Assembly: GCA_039793685.1 (NCBI GenBank)
Contig: JBDRAL010000115.1
Span: forward strand, 6,791 to 70,790
DNA length: 64,000 bases
Direction: 5' to 3'
Source: JAAFHI01 sp039793685
Lineage (GTDB): Bacteria; Acidobacteriota; Blastocatellia; Chloracidobacteriales; Chloracidobacteriaceae
Made by a program: the position numbers and the translations under genes. Below are positions 48,531 through 56,258 of the stretch, piece after piece. The stretch's first letter is position 1, and each line of letters opens with the position of its first letter. The notes beneath the pieces are model-generated. The model was not told the DNA's origin, searched no databases, and saw only the letters and a program-made list of their open reading frames with translations.

Positions 48531-48929
48531 CTACGTTTCGACGCGGCGCCCCCGCAGGAGCAGGTTCGCGCCGAACTCCGCCTTTGTTTCCCACAAAATA
48601 CAAATCCATTCGGACGTGGAACTTTCACGAAACGCAAACCAAGTCGGTTCGGGAAGCGCGGCGGCGAGATCGGCCAGCGTCGCCGAATGTTTCAGAAAGT
48701 CGGCGCTCCGGGTCGCGGGCAGAACTTCAAAACTGAATTCTTTCGGGAAAAAGACGGCGCAGGACGCCGGATCGGCGGCGTCCACGAGGATGAGGTGCGC
48801 CGGGTCGGTCGCTTCCGAGCCGAGCGCGTCGCCGACCGCGTGCGCGAGCGCGAACACCCGCGCGAGGCGTTCGAACTGGGCGGCGGAAAGCGCCGTCGTA
48901 TCGCGGGCGGGCAGCGGCGTGAAATGCAT
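48531..48929 (-). CDS. Hypothetical protein downstream of zapA
   Basis: 132 residues, cytoplasmic, no motif recognised (FERLARVFALAHAVGDALG; DPAHLILVDAADPASCAVFFP; FLKHSATLADLAAAL). It begins 5 bases after the zapA stop and is likely co-transcribed. Codon use agrees with neighbours, supporting a real gene. Its last codons approach a repeat-containing 240-base gap. Function unknown. Confidence 0.6.
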   Translation of the reverse strand: MHFTPLPARDTTALSAAQFERLARVFALAHAVGDALGSEATDPAHLILVDAADPASCAVFFPKEFSFEVLPATRSADFLKHSATLADLAAALPEPTWFAFRESSTSEWICILWETKAEFGANLLLRGRRVET

Positions 48930-48934
48930 GCGCG

Positions 48935-49276
48935 TTACGGTTTCTTCACGGCGTCCGCCGGGGATTCCTTGCGGAGCACGCTGTCGAGCAGGTTGGCGTA
49001 TTCCACGCTGCGCTCGGCGATGACGCCGTCGAGTTGCTCGATGCGGCGATGCGCCTGAAACAGTTCATCGGCGATTTTCAGCGCCGACAGAATCGCCACG
49101 CGCAGCGAATCGACCGTGTGCGTGCCGCTGACGACTTCGCGCATCTTGGAATCGACGTAAGCCGCGAGTTCCGAGATGTAGGCGCTGTTTCCGTCGCCGC
49201 GGATGTTGTAGACCTGATTGTAAATCCTGACTTCGACCGTCTGGGTCGTCGTCCCGGCGTCATTCGGTACTGACAT
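48935..49276 (-). CDS. zapA: Cell division protein ZapA
   Basis: 113 residues. ZapA binds and bundles FtsZ at midcell. VEVRIYNQVYNIRGDGN (about 14-30) starts the N-terminal domain, ELAAYVDSKMREV is the conserved helix, and residues ~60-105 form the coiled-coil dimer stalk (RRIEQLDGVIAERSVEYANLL). The gene belongs to the pheS-pheT-zapB-zapA order. A possible structured leader (49276-49388) covers its start codon. Confidence 0.88.
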   Translation of the reverse strand: MSVPNDAGTTTQTVEVRIYNQVYNIRGDGNSAYISELAAYVDSKMREVVSGTHTVDSLRVAILSALKIADELFQAHRRIEQLDGVIAERSVEYANLLDSVLRKESPADAVKKP

Positions 49277-49388
49277 GCGGAGCGGGCCTCCTCTAACCGG
49301 CCGTGGGGCGGTACGGCGTCCTGAATGTCACCCTGGCTGTTCCCGAGATTCCCTGGGTCCCCGAAAAAATCCCGCCCCCTGCTCCGCA
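49276..49388 (-). ncRNA. Candidate structured leader or 6S-like RNA before zapA
   Basis: On the minus strand TGCGGAGC (49388-49381) and GCTCCGCA (49283-49276) close a stem that continues GGGC/GCCC after a bulge. It encloses ~85 bases rich in GGGA and CCAGGG words. The zapA start codon is at the stem base. 6S RNA often accompanies zapA in other phyla but usually lies downstream and is longer, so this is only a candidate. Confidence 0.25.
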
Positions 49389-49399
49389 CGCGAAACCGG

Positions 49400-49690
49400 T
49401 CAGTTCCGGCGGGCGGCCTCGGCGGCGAGTTCCGGCTCGACGAGCGCAATCGCGTCGAGCATGGCTTCCACTTTCACCTTGATCGTGTCGCGCTCGTTCA
49501 GCATCTGGTGAATCCGCTGGTTGAGCCGGTCGTTTTCCTCGACGTGGGAAATCAGGTCCCGCCGCAGCGAGGCGACTTCCCGTTCGAGGGCTTCCTTCTC
49601 CTGCCGGATCGTCTTGATCTGTTCGACGATGCGGTAGAGCTTGTCTTCAAGGTGATTGAATTTCTCCATTCCGTTGAGCGTGGCTGTCAC
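49400..49690 (-). CDS. ZapB-like coiled-coil division protein
   Basis: 96 residues, nearly all one coiled coil (FNHLEDKLYRIVEQIKTIRQ; ALEREVASLRRDLISHVEEN). Position between pheT and zapA is where many bacteria encode a ZapB/FtsB-like partner of ZapA. Start at GTG 49690 is preferred because AGAGGGGG stands 4 bases before it; ATG 49669 lacks a ribosome site but gives the same coiled coil. The name is by analogy; the role in division is inferred. Confidence 0.65.
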   Translation of the reverse strand: MTATLNGMEKFNHLEDKLYRIVEQIKTIRQEKEALEREVASLRRDLISHVEENDRLNQRIHQMLNERDTIKVKVEAMLDAIALVEPELAAEAARRN

Positions 49691-49762
49691 GATACCCCCT
49701 CTGGTTCGTTCCGGTATGAGCTTCTTTCTTGTTTCGGGACAGGACAAGTCGGACGGCTTTTT

Positions 49763-51802
49763 TTACCGTATCACCGCGCCGAGTTCGGTCGCGAGCGTCT
49801 CCAGCACGCGGGCGTGCCGGGGGGCGACTTCTTCATCGGTGAGCGTACGGTCGGCCGCACGATAGCACAGGTTCAATGTCAGCGCGCGCTTTCCTTCGGC
49901 AATCTGCTTGCCGGTAAAGACTTCGCGCAGACGGATTTCCGTCAGTTCGGGAATTGCCAGCGCCTCGATGCGCGCCCGGATCGTCCCGAACGTCACGGCA
50001 GTGTCGAGCATGGCGGAAATGTCGCGCTCGACCGCCGGAAATTCCGGCAGCGGACGATACGGCTCGAACGTCTGGACCTGTTCGAGCAGTGGCGCAAGGT
50101 CAAGTTCTCCGACATACACCGGTTGCTTGAAGCGGAATTCATCGGCGATTTCCGCGCTCACGCGCCCGAACCGCCCGATGAAACGCCCCTCGACGCGGAC
50201 ATCCGCCACCTGTCCGGGGAAAAAGCCGATGGCATCGCCCGGCGCGTCGATTTCGACACCCCGAACCTTGAGTTCATTGAAAACCGCCTCCAGCGCGCCT
50301 TTCAGCGTATGAAAACTTTCTCGCCGCGCGCCGCCGCGCCAGTCGTCGCCGTCGGGCGTCCCCGCGACCGCCACCGCCAGCCGTTCCCGCTCGCGCAGGC
50401 TTTCGGGATCGCCTTCAAAAACGTTGCCGAATTCGAACAGGCGGACATCGGTCGTCCCGAAGCGGAAGTTGTTCGCCACCGCCCGCAGGATTCCCGGCAG
50501 GAGCGAGGTGCGAATCCGGTCCTCGCCCTGGTCAATCGGATTCTGAATCGGGATGCCTTCCGGCGCGCCGACCAGCGCCAGCCCGGTCGCCGAGGCCCAA
50601 CTGAACGAAATTGCCTCGTAAAACCCTGAACCGACAAGGGTTTGCCGGATTGCCCGCCGCCGGTTTTCGCCCGCGAGATATTCGCCCGCGCCGCCCCACG
50701 TCGGCAGCGTCGCCGGAATCGCGTCGTACCCGACGTGCCGGATGACTTCTTCCACGAGGTCTTCCTCGATGTTGACGTCCACCCGCCAGCTCGGCGCGAC
50801 CCATTCCGAAAACCCGTCTTCCTCGACCACCAGTTCGCAACCGAGACCGGACAGAATTTCCGACGCCGTCGATTGCGGCACCTCCACGGCGGTCAGTTGA
50901 AGAATCCGTTCGTGGCGCAGCCCGATCCGCTTCGATTCGCGCGGCGTCGCGATGACGTCCACCACGCCGGAAACGATTTCCCCGCCCGCAACTTCCGCGA
51001 TCAGCTTCGCGCAGCGGTCAAGCGCGAACCGGACCGCCTCGAAGTCCGCGCCGCGTTCAAACCGCTTCGCCGCTTCCGTGTGGAGGTCGAGCGCGCGCGC
51101 CGTCTGGCGTACCGAGGTTGGCGCGAACCACGCGCTTTCCAGAAATACATTCACGGATGATTCCGAAATCTCGGTTTCCGCGCCGCCCATCACGCCCGCG
51201 ACCGCGACTGGCCGCTCGGCGTCGCAGATCATGAGCATGTCCGGCGCGAGCTTGCGTTCGACGCCGTCGAGCGTCGTCAGCGTTTCGCCCGGTTTCGGCA
51301 GGCGGACAACAATTTTCCGGCCCTTCAAGGTGTCGTAATCGAACGCGTGCAGTGGATGGCCCAGTTCCTGAAGGACGAAATTCGTCACGTCCACCACGTT
51401 GTTGATGCTGCGCTGGCCGACGGCCTCAAGCCGCTTGACGAGCCATTCCGGCGACGGACCGATTTTCACGCCGCGAATCAGGCGTCCGGCGTAGCGATGG
51501 CACAACGCCCCCGCCTCGATGACGATTTGTACGAGGCCGTTGATGTGGTCGTTGAGATCGACGAGCGCGGCGTCCGGCGCGAACGCCTTGGTGCCCGCGA
51601 TGACCGCCGCCTCGCGGGCCATGCCGAAGTGCGACAGGGCGTCGGGACGGTTCGTCGTCAGATCGAAATCGAGCACGAAATCGTCATCGTGTGGGTGGAC
51701 GGCGTCCACCGCGAGGCCGACGCGGGTCAGGCGTTCCGCGAGATCCTTCGCGGACAAATCGGTTTGAACGTATTCACGAAGCCAGTTGTAGCTGATTTTC
51801 AT
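49763..51802 (-). CDS. pheT: Phenylalanyl-tRNA synthetase beta subunit, short form
   Basis: 679 residues. KISYNWLREYV is the family N-terminus; LDFDLTTNRPDALSHFGMAREAA lies at about 47-69, followed by B3/B4 editing, B5, catalytic-core-like and C-terminal FDX-ACB (ARIEALAIPELTEIRLREVF) domains. The EMAP-type tRNA-binding domain usually inserted near residue 40-150 in ~800-residue PheT is absent, as in some phyla. It pairs with PheS to charge tRNA-Phe. A family C repeat separates pheS from pheT and abuts its start codon, which has no ribosome site. Confidence 0.95.
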   Translation of the reverse strand: MKISYNWLREYVQTDLSAKDLAERLTRVGLAVDAVHPHDDDFVLDFDLTTNRPDALSHFGMAREAAVIAGTKAFAPDAALVDLNDHINGLVQIVIEAGALCHRYAGRLIRGVKIGPSPEWLVKRLEAVGQRSINNVVDVTNFVLQELGHPLHAFDYDTLKGRKIVVRLPKPGETLTTLDGVERKLAPDMLMICDAERPVAVAGVMGGAETEISESSVNVFLESAWFAPTSVRQTARALDLHTEAAKRFERGADFEAVRFALDRCAKLIAEVAGGEIVSGVVDVIATPRESKRIGLRHERILQLTAVEVPQSTASEILSGLGCELVVEEDGFSEWVAPSWRVDVNIEEDLVEEVIRHVGYDAIPATLPTWGGAGEYLAGENRRRAIRQTLVGSGFYEAISFSWASATGLALVGAPEGIPIQNPIDQGEDRIRTSLLPGILRAVANNFRFGTTDVRLFEFGNVFEGDPESLRERERLAVAVAGTPDGDDWRGGARRESFHTLKGALEAVFNELKVRGVEIDAPGDAIGFFPGQVADVRVEGRFIGRFGRVSAEIADEFRFKQPVYVGELDLAPLLEQVQTFEPYRPLPEFPAVERDISAMLDTAVTFGTIRARIEALAIPELTEIRLREVFTGKQIAEGKRALTLNLCYRAADRTLTDEEVAPRHARVLETLATELGAVIR

Positions 51803-51810
51803 TTTTTTCT

Positions 51811-51890
51811 AGTAGTTAGCAGTCAGTAGTCAGTGGTCAGTGGCCAGTTGAAATCCACAACTGACCACGGACAAAGAACAACGGACAAAC
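51811..51890. repeat. Family C/C' word repeat between pheS and pheT
   Basis: AGTAGTTAGCAGTCAG and TCAGTGGTCAGTGGCCAGTT (51811-51850) face TGGTCAGT-type complement ACAACTGACCAC (51857-51869) and ACAACGGACAAAC. The array is inside the normally contiguous pheST pair. Confidence 0.8.
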
Positions 51891-51891
51891 T

Positions 51892-52959
51892 TCAAAACTG
51901 CTCCAGAAACCGGAGGTCGTTGCCGAAGTAGTGCCGGATGTCGTCGATGCCGTAGAGCATCGCGGCCATGCGGTCGATGCCGAAGCCGAACGCGAAGCCG
52001 GAATACTCAGTCGGGTCGATGTTGCACGCCCGCAACACATTCGGATGAACCATCCCCGAGCCGCCGAGTTCAATCCAGCCGGAGTGCTTGCACACGCGGC
52101 AGCCGTCGCCGCCGCAGAAAATGCAGCGGAAATCGGTTTCCGCGCCCGGTTCGACGAACGGGAAATAACTCGGACGGAAACGCAGCTCGACCGGACGCTC
52201 GAACAGCTTCGTCAGAAATTCCTGAAGCGTCCCCTTCAGATCGCCCATCGTGATGCCCTTCGCGACGCATAAACCCTCGACCTGAAAGAACATCGGGTTG
52301 TGGGTCGGGTCCGGCTCGTCGCGGCGGAAGACACGACCGGGCGCGATCACGCGCAGGGGCGGCGTGCGCCGCTGCATCGCGTGAATCTGGACGTTCGACG
52401 TCTGCGAGCGCATCGCGCGTTCCGGCGTGATGTAGAACGTGTCGGACATTTCACGCGCCGGATGGTCGGCGGGAATGTTGAGCGCGTCGAAGTTGTAAAA
52501 TGTTCGGTCGATTTCCGGTCCGTCCTCCACGGCGTAGCCCATCGCCGTGAAAATATCCTCGATCTTCTGGCGAATCTGGGTAATCGGATGGAGGCGTCCG
52601 CGCCGGACGCCGACGCCGGGCAGGGTGATGTCCACCGCGTCGCGCCGAGCGATTTCGGCCAGTTCGGCGGCCTTCACGTCGCCGTCGAGCGCCGCGAGCG
52701 CGGCTTCGACCTTGCCCTTGAAGGCGTTGAGCGCGGCCCCGCGCACGGGACGTTCCTCGGGCGACAACTTGCCCAGTTCCTTGAGTTTCTGGGTGAGCGC
52801 GCCGTTCTTGCGCGAGAGCCAGAAATCGGTCACGGCCTGGAAGGTCTGACGCGGCGACGGGGCGATCAGTTCGGCGGCGGGGAGCGTCCAGCCGGCGAAC
52901 TCGGCGTGGAACGCATCGGCCAGCGAACGGTGGGTTTCAAGAATGGTTTCGTTGAGCAT
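51892..52959 (-). CDS. pheS: Phenylalanyl-tRNA synthetase alpha subunit
   Basis: 355 residues. The N-terminal helical coiled coil (~1-95) binds tRNA. Class II motif 2 region GRVFRRDEPDPTHNPMFFQVEG (about 195-215) and motif 3 GFGIDRMAAMLYGI near the end identify PheS. The Cys cluster RCIFCGGDGCRVCKHSGW (~275-292) is the insert common in bacterial PheS. Start is the ATG at 52959; a TTG 18 bases upstream has an AAAGG site at short spacing and is an alternative. Confidence 0.95.
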   Translation of the reverse strand: MLNETILETHRSLADAFHAEFAGWTLPAAELIAPSPRQTFQAVTDFWLSRKNGALTQKLKELGKLSPEERPVRGAALNAFKGKVEAALAALDGDVKAAELAEIARRDAVDITLPGVGVRRGRLHPITQIRQKIEDIFTAMGYAVEDGPEIDRTFYNFDALNIPADHPAREMSDTFYITPERAMRSQTSNVQIHAMQRRTPPLRVIAPGRVFRRDEPDPTHNPMFFQVEGLCVAKGITMGDLKGTLQEFLTKLFERPVELRFRPSYFPFVEPGAETDFRCIFCGGDGCRVCKHSGWIELGGSGMVHPNVLRACNIDPTEYSGFAFGFGIDRMAAMLYGIDDIRHYFGNDLRFLEQF

Positions 52960-52985
52960 CGTCTTTTTTATCTTCAAACGCCTTT

Positions 52986-53585
52986 CTACGCTTCGCGCAG
53001 GGAGGGCGCCGTCTCGGGAAATTCGACCTTGTCGTAAATTTCGGCAACCGCCAGTTCAAATCCGATGGACGTCAGCGAGATCGTGTCTTCAAGCCTGTCG
53101 TAATCGGAAATTCCCCAACCGCCATCCGGCTGTCGAGTGTAGTGATCGATGCGGCAGGTTTCCTGCTCAATGATCAAGTAGTCCTTCAATGAAGAAACTT
53201 TCCGGTAGTGGTGCGCCTTGGGGCCGCGGTCGTAAGCGGCGGTGGATTTTGAAAGAACTTCGACGACCAGCGTCGGATTCAGCAATGTGTCAAACTCGTC
53301 GTCTTCAAACTTTGGCTCGCCGCATACGACGACCACGTCCGGATAGGTATAAAGCCCTGATTCCGAAATCTTTACCCGCATGTCGCTCGGGTAAACCCGA
53401 CAGGGACGCTTTTTCAAATGCGTTCTTAATTCGGCCACCACGTTGGCGACGATCAGGTTGTGATTCCGGCTCGCCCCCGCCATCGCGAAAACTTCGCCAT
53501 CGTAAAACTCGCTTTTGTACTCTGCCGCCCGTTCGTACTTCAGATATTCCTCGGGCGTCATCCGGTGTTTCGGTAGCGAAGACAT
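52986..53585 (-). CDS. Uma2/DUF820-family PD-(D/E)xK nuclease-like protein
   Basis: 199 residues. Typical features: HRMTPEEYLKYERAAEYKSE N-terminus, YDGEVFAMAGASRNHN, YPDVVVVCGEP (PD of the nuclease core, about 97-107), LVVEVLSKSTAAYDRG (ExK-like strand) and LKDYLIIEQETCRID. The family is widespread in cyanobacteria and Acidobacteriota, often as solitary genes; whether it cuts DNA in vivo is unknown. It interrupts the translation/tRNA-synthetase gene order, lying between rplT and pheS with the SMP-30-like gene, so it was inserted there. Confidence 0.85.
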   Translation of the reverse strand: MSSLPKHRMTPEEYLKYERAAEYKSEFYDGEVFAMAGASRNHNLIVANVVAELRTHLKKRPCRVYPSDMRVKISESGLYTYPDVVVVCGEPKFEDDEFDTLLNPTLVVEVLSKSTAAYDRGPKAHHYRKVSSLKDYLIIEQETCRIDHYTRQPDGGWGISDYDRLEDTISLTSIGFELAVAEIYDKVEFPETAPSLREA

Positions 53586-53608
53586 GCCAACCTCCCGTAT
53601 TCAAACAA

Positions 53609-54691
53609 CTACTGCGGGACTGGCAGCGACGCGATGCCGTCGGCTTCGAGGCTGCCGAAATAGAGCGTGCCCTTGTACTCGATGGTGTTCGTCACCGGCG
53701 CGAACGACTGCGGCGACGGGTCCTGAAGGTTTTTTACAACCTTGCCTTCATTATTGACGCCGACCACGAATCCGTAGTGTTTCGCCTTCGGCTGGAAAAT
53801 CTGCGGCAGCCGGAGCGCGAACGACCGCCAGAACGGGCGCGGCAGCATCGAGTCGAGGACCGGATTCCGGCGTGAAAAGAGCGAAATCCAGTAGATTCCG
53901 TTACTTCCGGTCGAAATGCCGTCCGGGAAACCGGGCAGATTTTCAATGAACGTCTCGGTTTTGCCCTTCTTTTCGCCCGCGATCCAGTAGCGCAGCACGC
54001 GGTACTTCGACGTTTCGCACAGCAGGAGCGACTGCCCGTCGGGCGCGACGGTCACGCCGTTGGCGAAGTAGGACTTTTCAATCAGCACGCGAGTCGATTT
54101 CTCCATCGGGTCGTAGGCCAGCAACCGGCCGTTCGGACGATGCTCCATGAAATCGAGGCGGTAGACCGGCTGGTCGAACTTCGACGAGGCGTCGGTAAAG
54201 TAGATCGTGCCGTCCGGTCCGATGTCGAGGTCGTCAGTGAACTTGAACTTCACGCCGTTGGCCTCGGTCGAAAGCGTCGTGATGGTCCCGTTCTGAGCGA
54301 CCGACAGCAGCCCTTTCTTGCAATCGGCGACGATCAGGTTGTCGTTCTTGTCGCATTTTAGACCCAGCGGACGCCCGCCGGTGTTGGCGAAAAACTCCGG
54401 CTGCCCCGTGCCGCCCGCCGGGAAACGAAAAATCTTGCCGTCGATGGACCCGGCGTAAATCCGGCCCTGCGAATCCACCGCCACGTCTTCCGCGCCGGAA
54501 AACGCGCCCTGTCCGAGCCGCGTCACCTTTGAAAGCGCGTCGTTCGGGGCGTACTGCCCTTCGAGCGCGGGCGCGACGGGGGGCGTCCAGGCGTCCGGAT
54601 CAATCGGCGTCGGCCAGAAACAGAGATAGGCCACGCCCAACGTGATGATGTCGAACAGGATGAAGGCAAAAATCAACCGCCGGTTTTTCAT
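53609..54691 (-). CDS. Membrane-anchored SMP-30/strictosidine synthase-like propeller protein
   Basis: 360 residues. A membrane helix (about 6-27) is followed by a six-bladed propeller with AEDVAVDSQGRIYAGS, RPLGLKCDKNDNLIVADC, LDIGPDGTIYFTDASSKFDQ (the strictosidine synthase-like 'TD' segment), FANGVTVAPDGQSLLLCET and FPDGISTGSNGIYWISL. These are calcium-dependent lactonase/esterase-like enzymes. GGGAGG precedes the chosen ATG. It stands between rplT (with its own terminator) and the Uma2 gene. Substrate unknown. Confidence 0.85.
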   Translation of the reverse strand: MKNRRLIFAFILFDIITLGVAYLCFWPTPIDPDAWTPPVAPALEGQYAPNDALSKVTRLGQGAFSGAEDVAVDSQGRIYAGSIDGKIFRFPAGGTGQPEFFANTGGRPLGLKCDKNDNLIVADCKKGLLSVAQNGTITTLSTEANGVKFKFTDDLDIGPDGTIYFTDASSKFDQPVYRLDFMEHRPNGRLLAYDPMEKSTRVLIEKSYFANGVTVAPDGQSLLLCETSKYRVLRYWIAGEKKGKTETFIENLPGFPDGISTGSNGIYWISLFSRRNPVLDSMLPRPFWRSFALRLPQIFQPKAKHYGFVVGVNNEGKVVKNLQDPSPQSFAPVTNTIEYKGTLYFGSLEADGIASLPVPQ

Positions 54692-54749
54692 GGGGCCTCC
54701 CGGAAGGGGAAATTCAATCTGGCGTTCGGCTGAAAAAAATGTGGAAGAA

Positions 54750-54787
54750 GAAAAACGGCAACCGGCGTTTTGAATGCCGCTTGCCGT
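54750..54787 (-). terminator. Intrinsic terminator after rplT
   Basis: Stem ACGGCAACCGGC with GCCGCTTGCCGT (12 bp, one mismatch) and a 9-base loop, followed on the minus strand by TTTTTCTTCTTCC. It ends the thrS-infC-rpmI-rplT unit. Confidence 0.85.
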
Positions 54788-54813
54788 TCTTCGCTCCAAA
54801 CCGTGTCGGGGAG

Positions 54814-55176
54814 TTATGCCTTCCCGATGGCCTGCTTGGCGCGGTTGGCCAACTCGATAAAGCTCGGTTCGTCAGTCGCGGCGATATTCGCCAGCATCTT
54901 GCGGTCGAGCGCGATGCCGGCCTTCTTCAGGCCGTTGATGAACTGGCTGTAGCTGAGTCCGTAGCGGCGGGCGGCCGCGTTGATGCGGACGATCCACAGC
55001 GAGCGGAAATCGCGCTTCTTGTTCTTGCGTCCGACGTACGCGAATTTTAACGCACGCTCAACCGACTCTTTTGCTGACCGGTAGAGCTTGCTCTTCGTCA
55101 TCTTGTAGCCTTTGGCAAGGCCCAAGATCTTTTTGCGCCGCTGAAGGCGCTTGTTCCCACGTTTTGCGCGAGGCAT
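54814..55176 (-). CDS. rplT: 50S ribosomal protein L20
   Basis: 120 residues, strongly basic. L20 is an assembly protein of the large subunit and, in other bacteria, a translational repressor of its own operon. Recognised by MPRAKRGNKRLQRRKKILG, AKGYKMTKSKLYRSAKESV, YVGRKNKKRDFRSLWIVRINA and LSYSQFINGLKKAGIALDRK. The last block is unchanged from the bacterial consensus. A family B repeat and ~120 bases separate it from rpmI, an unusual gap. A terminator follows. Confidence 0.98.
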   Translation of the reverse strand: MPRAKRGNKRLQRRKKILGLAKGYKMTKSKLYRSAKESVERALKFAYVGRKNKKRDFRSLWIVRINAAARRYGLSYSQFINGLKKAGIALDRKMLANIAATDEPSFIELANRAKQAIGKA

Positions 55177-55216
55177 GGCTTTCTACTCCTCAAAATCGCG
55201 GCGGGAATTCCGCTTC

Positions 55217-55271
55217 CAATCGAAAATCTTCAATCTCAAATCGAAAATTCTCAATCTTCAATCGAAAATCC
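55217..55271. repeat. Family B word repeat between rpmI and rplT
   Basis: CAATCGAAAATCTTCAATC, TCAAATCGAAAATTCTCAATC and ATCGAAAATCC follow each other in tandem. Only direct words are seen, with no clear inverted partner. Located within the ribosomal-protein transcription unit. Confidence 0.8.
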
Positions 55272-55299
55272 GTCCGCACTGTCGGCTGCCCGACCGGAA

Positions 55300-55503
55300 C
55301 TAGCTCCGGCCGTAGGGCAGCATGTTCAGAACCTTCGCTTCATCGGCGGTCGACACCATCGTGTCGATGTCCAGCAGCCGTTTCCGCTTTGACGTCTTTT
55401 TCGTCAGGATATGGCGACAGTGCGAATGTCCGCGCTTCACGCGCCCGCTGGCGGTTGTGCGAAACCGCTTCGCCGCTCCCTTGTGGGTTTTCAACTTCGG
55501 CAT
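55300..55503 (-). CDS. rpmI: 50S ribosomal protein L35
   Basis: 67 residues, very basic. PKLKTHKGAAKRFRTTASGR is the L35 signature at the N-terminus, and HILTKKTSKRKRLLDID occurs in the middle. The start at 55503 follows from the family; it lies 135 bases after infC. The operon thrS-infC-rpmI-rplT is the standard one. Confidence 0.97.
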   Translation of the reverse strand: MPKLKTHKGAAKRFRTTASGRVKRGHSHCRHILTKKTSKRKRLLDIDTMVSTADEAKVLNMLPYGRS

Positions 55504-55638
55504 CGGTAATTCTCCTTCCCTGAGCGTCCGCGGAGCCGAAGCTGCCGGTCGGGTGATTGTTTCGCACATTCGACGACCGACGCGCGGCGCTCACAAAGTA
55601 CTTGAAATAAAAGCGTTGGCGGTAAAACCCGCCTTTGG

Positions 55639-56184
55639 CTATTTCTTCGGCGTGAAGATGATAAACATCGTCATGCCTTCCATCTTCGGTCGGACTTCCA
55701 CCGTCGCAATGTCGGCGAGGTCCTTTTCAAGCTGCAACAGGACGCGCTCACCGAGTTCGCGGTGGGTGATTTCGCGGCCGATGAACCGGCACGACGCTTT
55801 CACCTTGTCGCCGTCCTTCAACGCCCGAATGGCGTTGTTTTTCTTGAATTCGTAATCGTGTTCGCCAATCGCGGGACGAAGCTTGATTTCCTTGACGGTG
55901 ATGACCGTCTGCTTCTTCTTCGCTTCGTGCTGTCGCTTTTTCTGCTCGTACTGCCACTTGCCGAAATCGATGATGCGGCAGACGGGCGGATTGGCCTGCG
56001 AAGCGACTTCGACGAGGTCGAGACCCCGTTCACGGGCGATGGCGAGGGCCTGCTGCGGCGTCATGATGCCGAGCTGGTTTCCTTCGTCATCGACGACACG
56101 AATTTCGCGCGCGCGGATGCGTTCGTTAATCGGAACTTGCGGACCGCGGTCGCGTCCTCCTCCACGAAAAGGCGGGTTTGCGAT
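55639..56184 (-). CDS. infC: Translation initiation factor IF-3 (non-canonical AUC start)
   Basis: 181 residues. No ATG, GTG or TTG opens the frame before the conserved N-terminus (VPINERIRAREIRVVDDEG, then GNQLGIMTPQQALAIARERG). A perfect AGGAGG lies at 56197-56192, and with 7 bases of spacing the codon is ATC at 56184-56182. An ATT six bases earlier would be only one base from the AGGAGG. IF-3 genes usually start with AUU so that IF-3 rejects its own start (autorepression). ATC serves the same logic. Domains: N-terminal (~10-85), linker and C-terminal (~95-178; VEVRPKMEGMTMFIIF). Confidence 0.92.
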   Translation of the reverse strand: MANPPFRGGGRDRGPQVPINERIRAREIRVVDDEGNQLGIMTPQQALAIARERGLDLVEVASQANPPVCRIIDFGKWQYEQKKRQHEAKKKQTVITVKEIKLRPAIGEHDYEFKKNNAIRALKDGDKVKASCRFIGREITHRELGERVLLQLEKDLADIATVEVRPKMEGMTMFIIFTPKK

Positions 56185-56258
56185 ACGAATACCTCCTGGG
56201 CTGTGGCGAATGTTCCTCCGAACGCATCGCCCGGTCAGATACTTCCGCGTTTTGAAAG

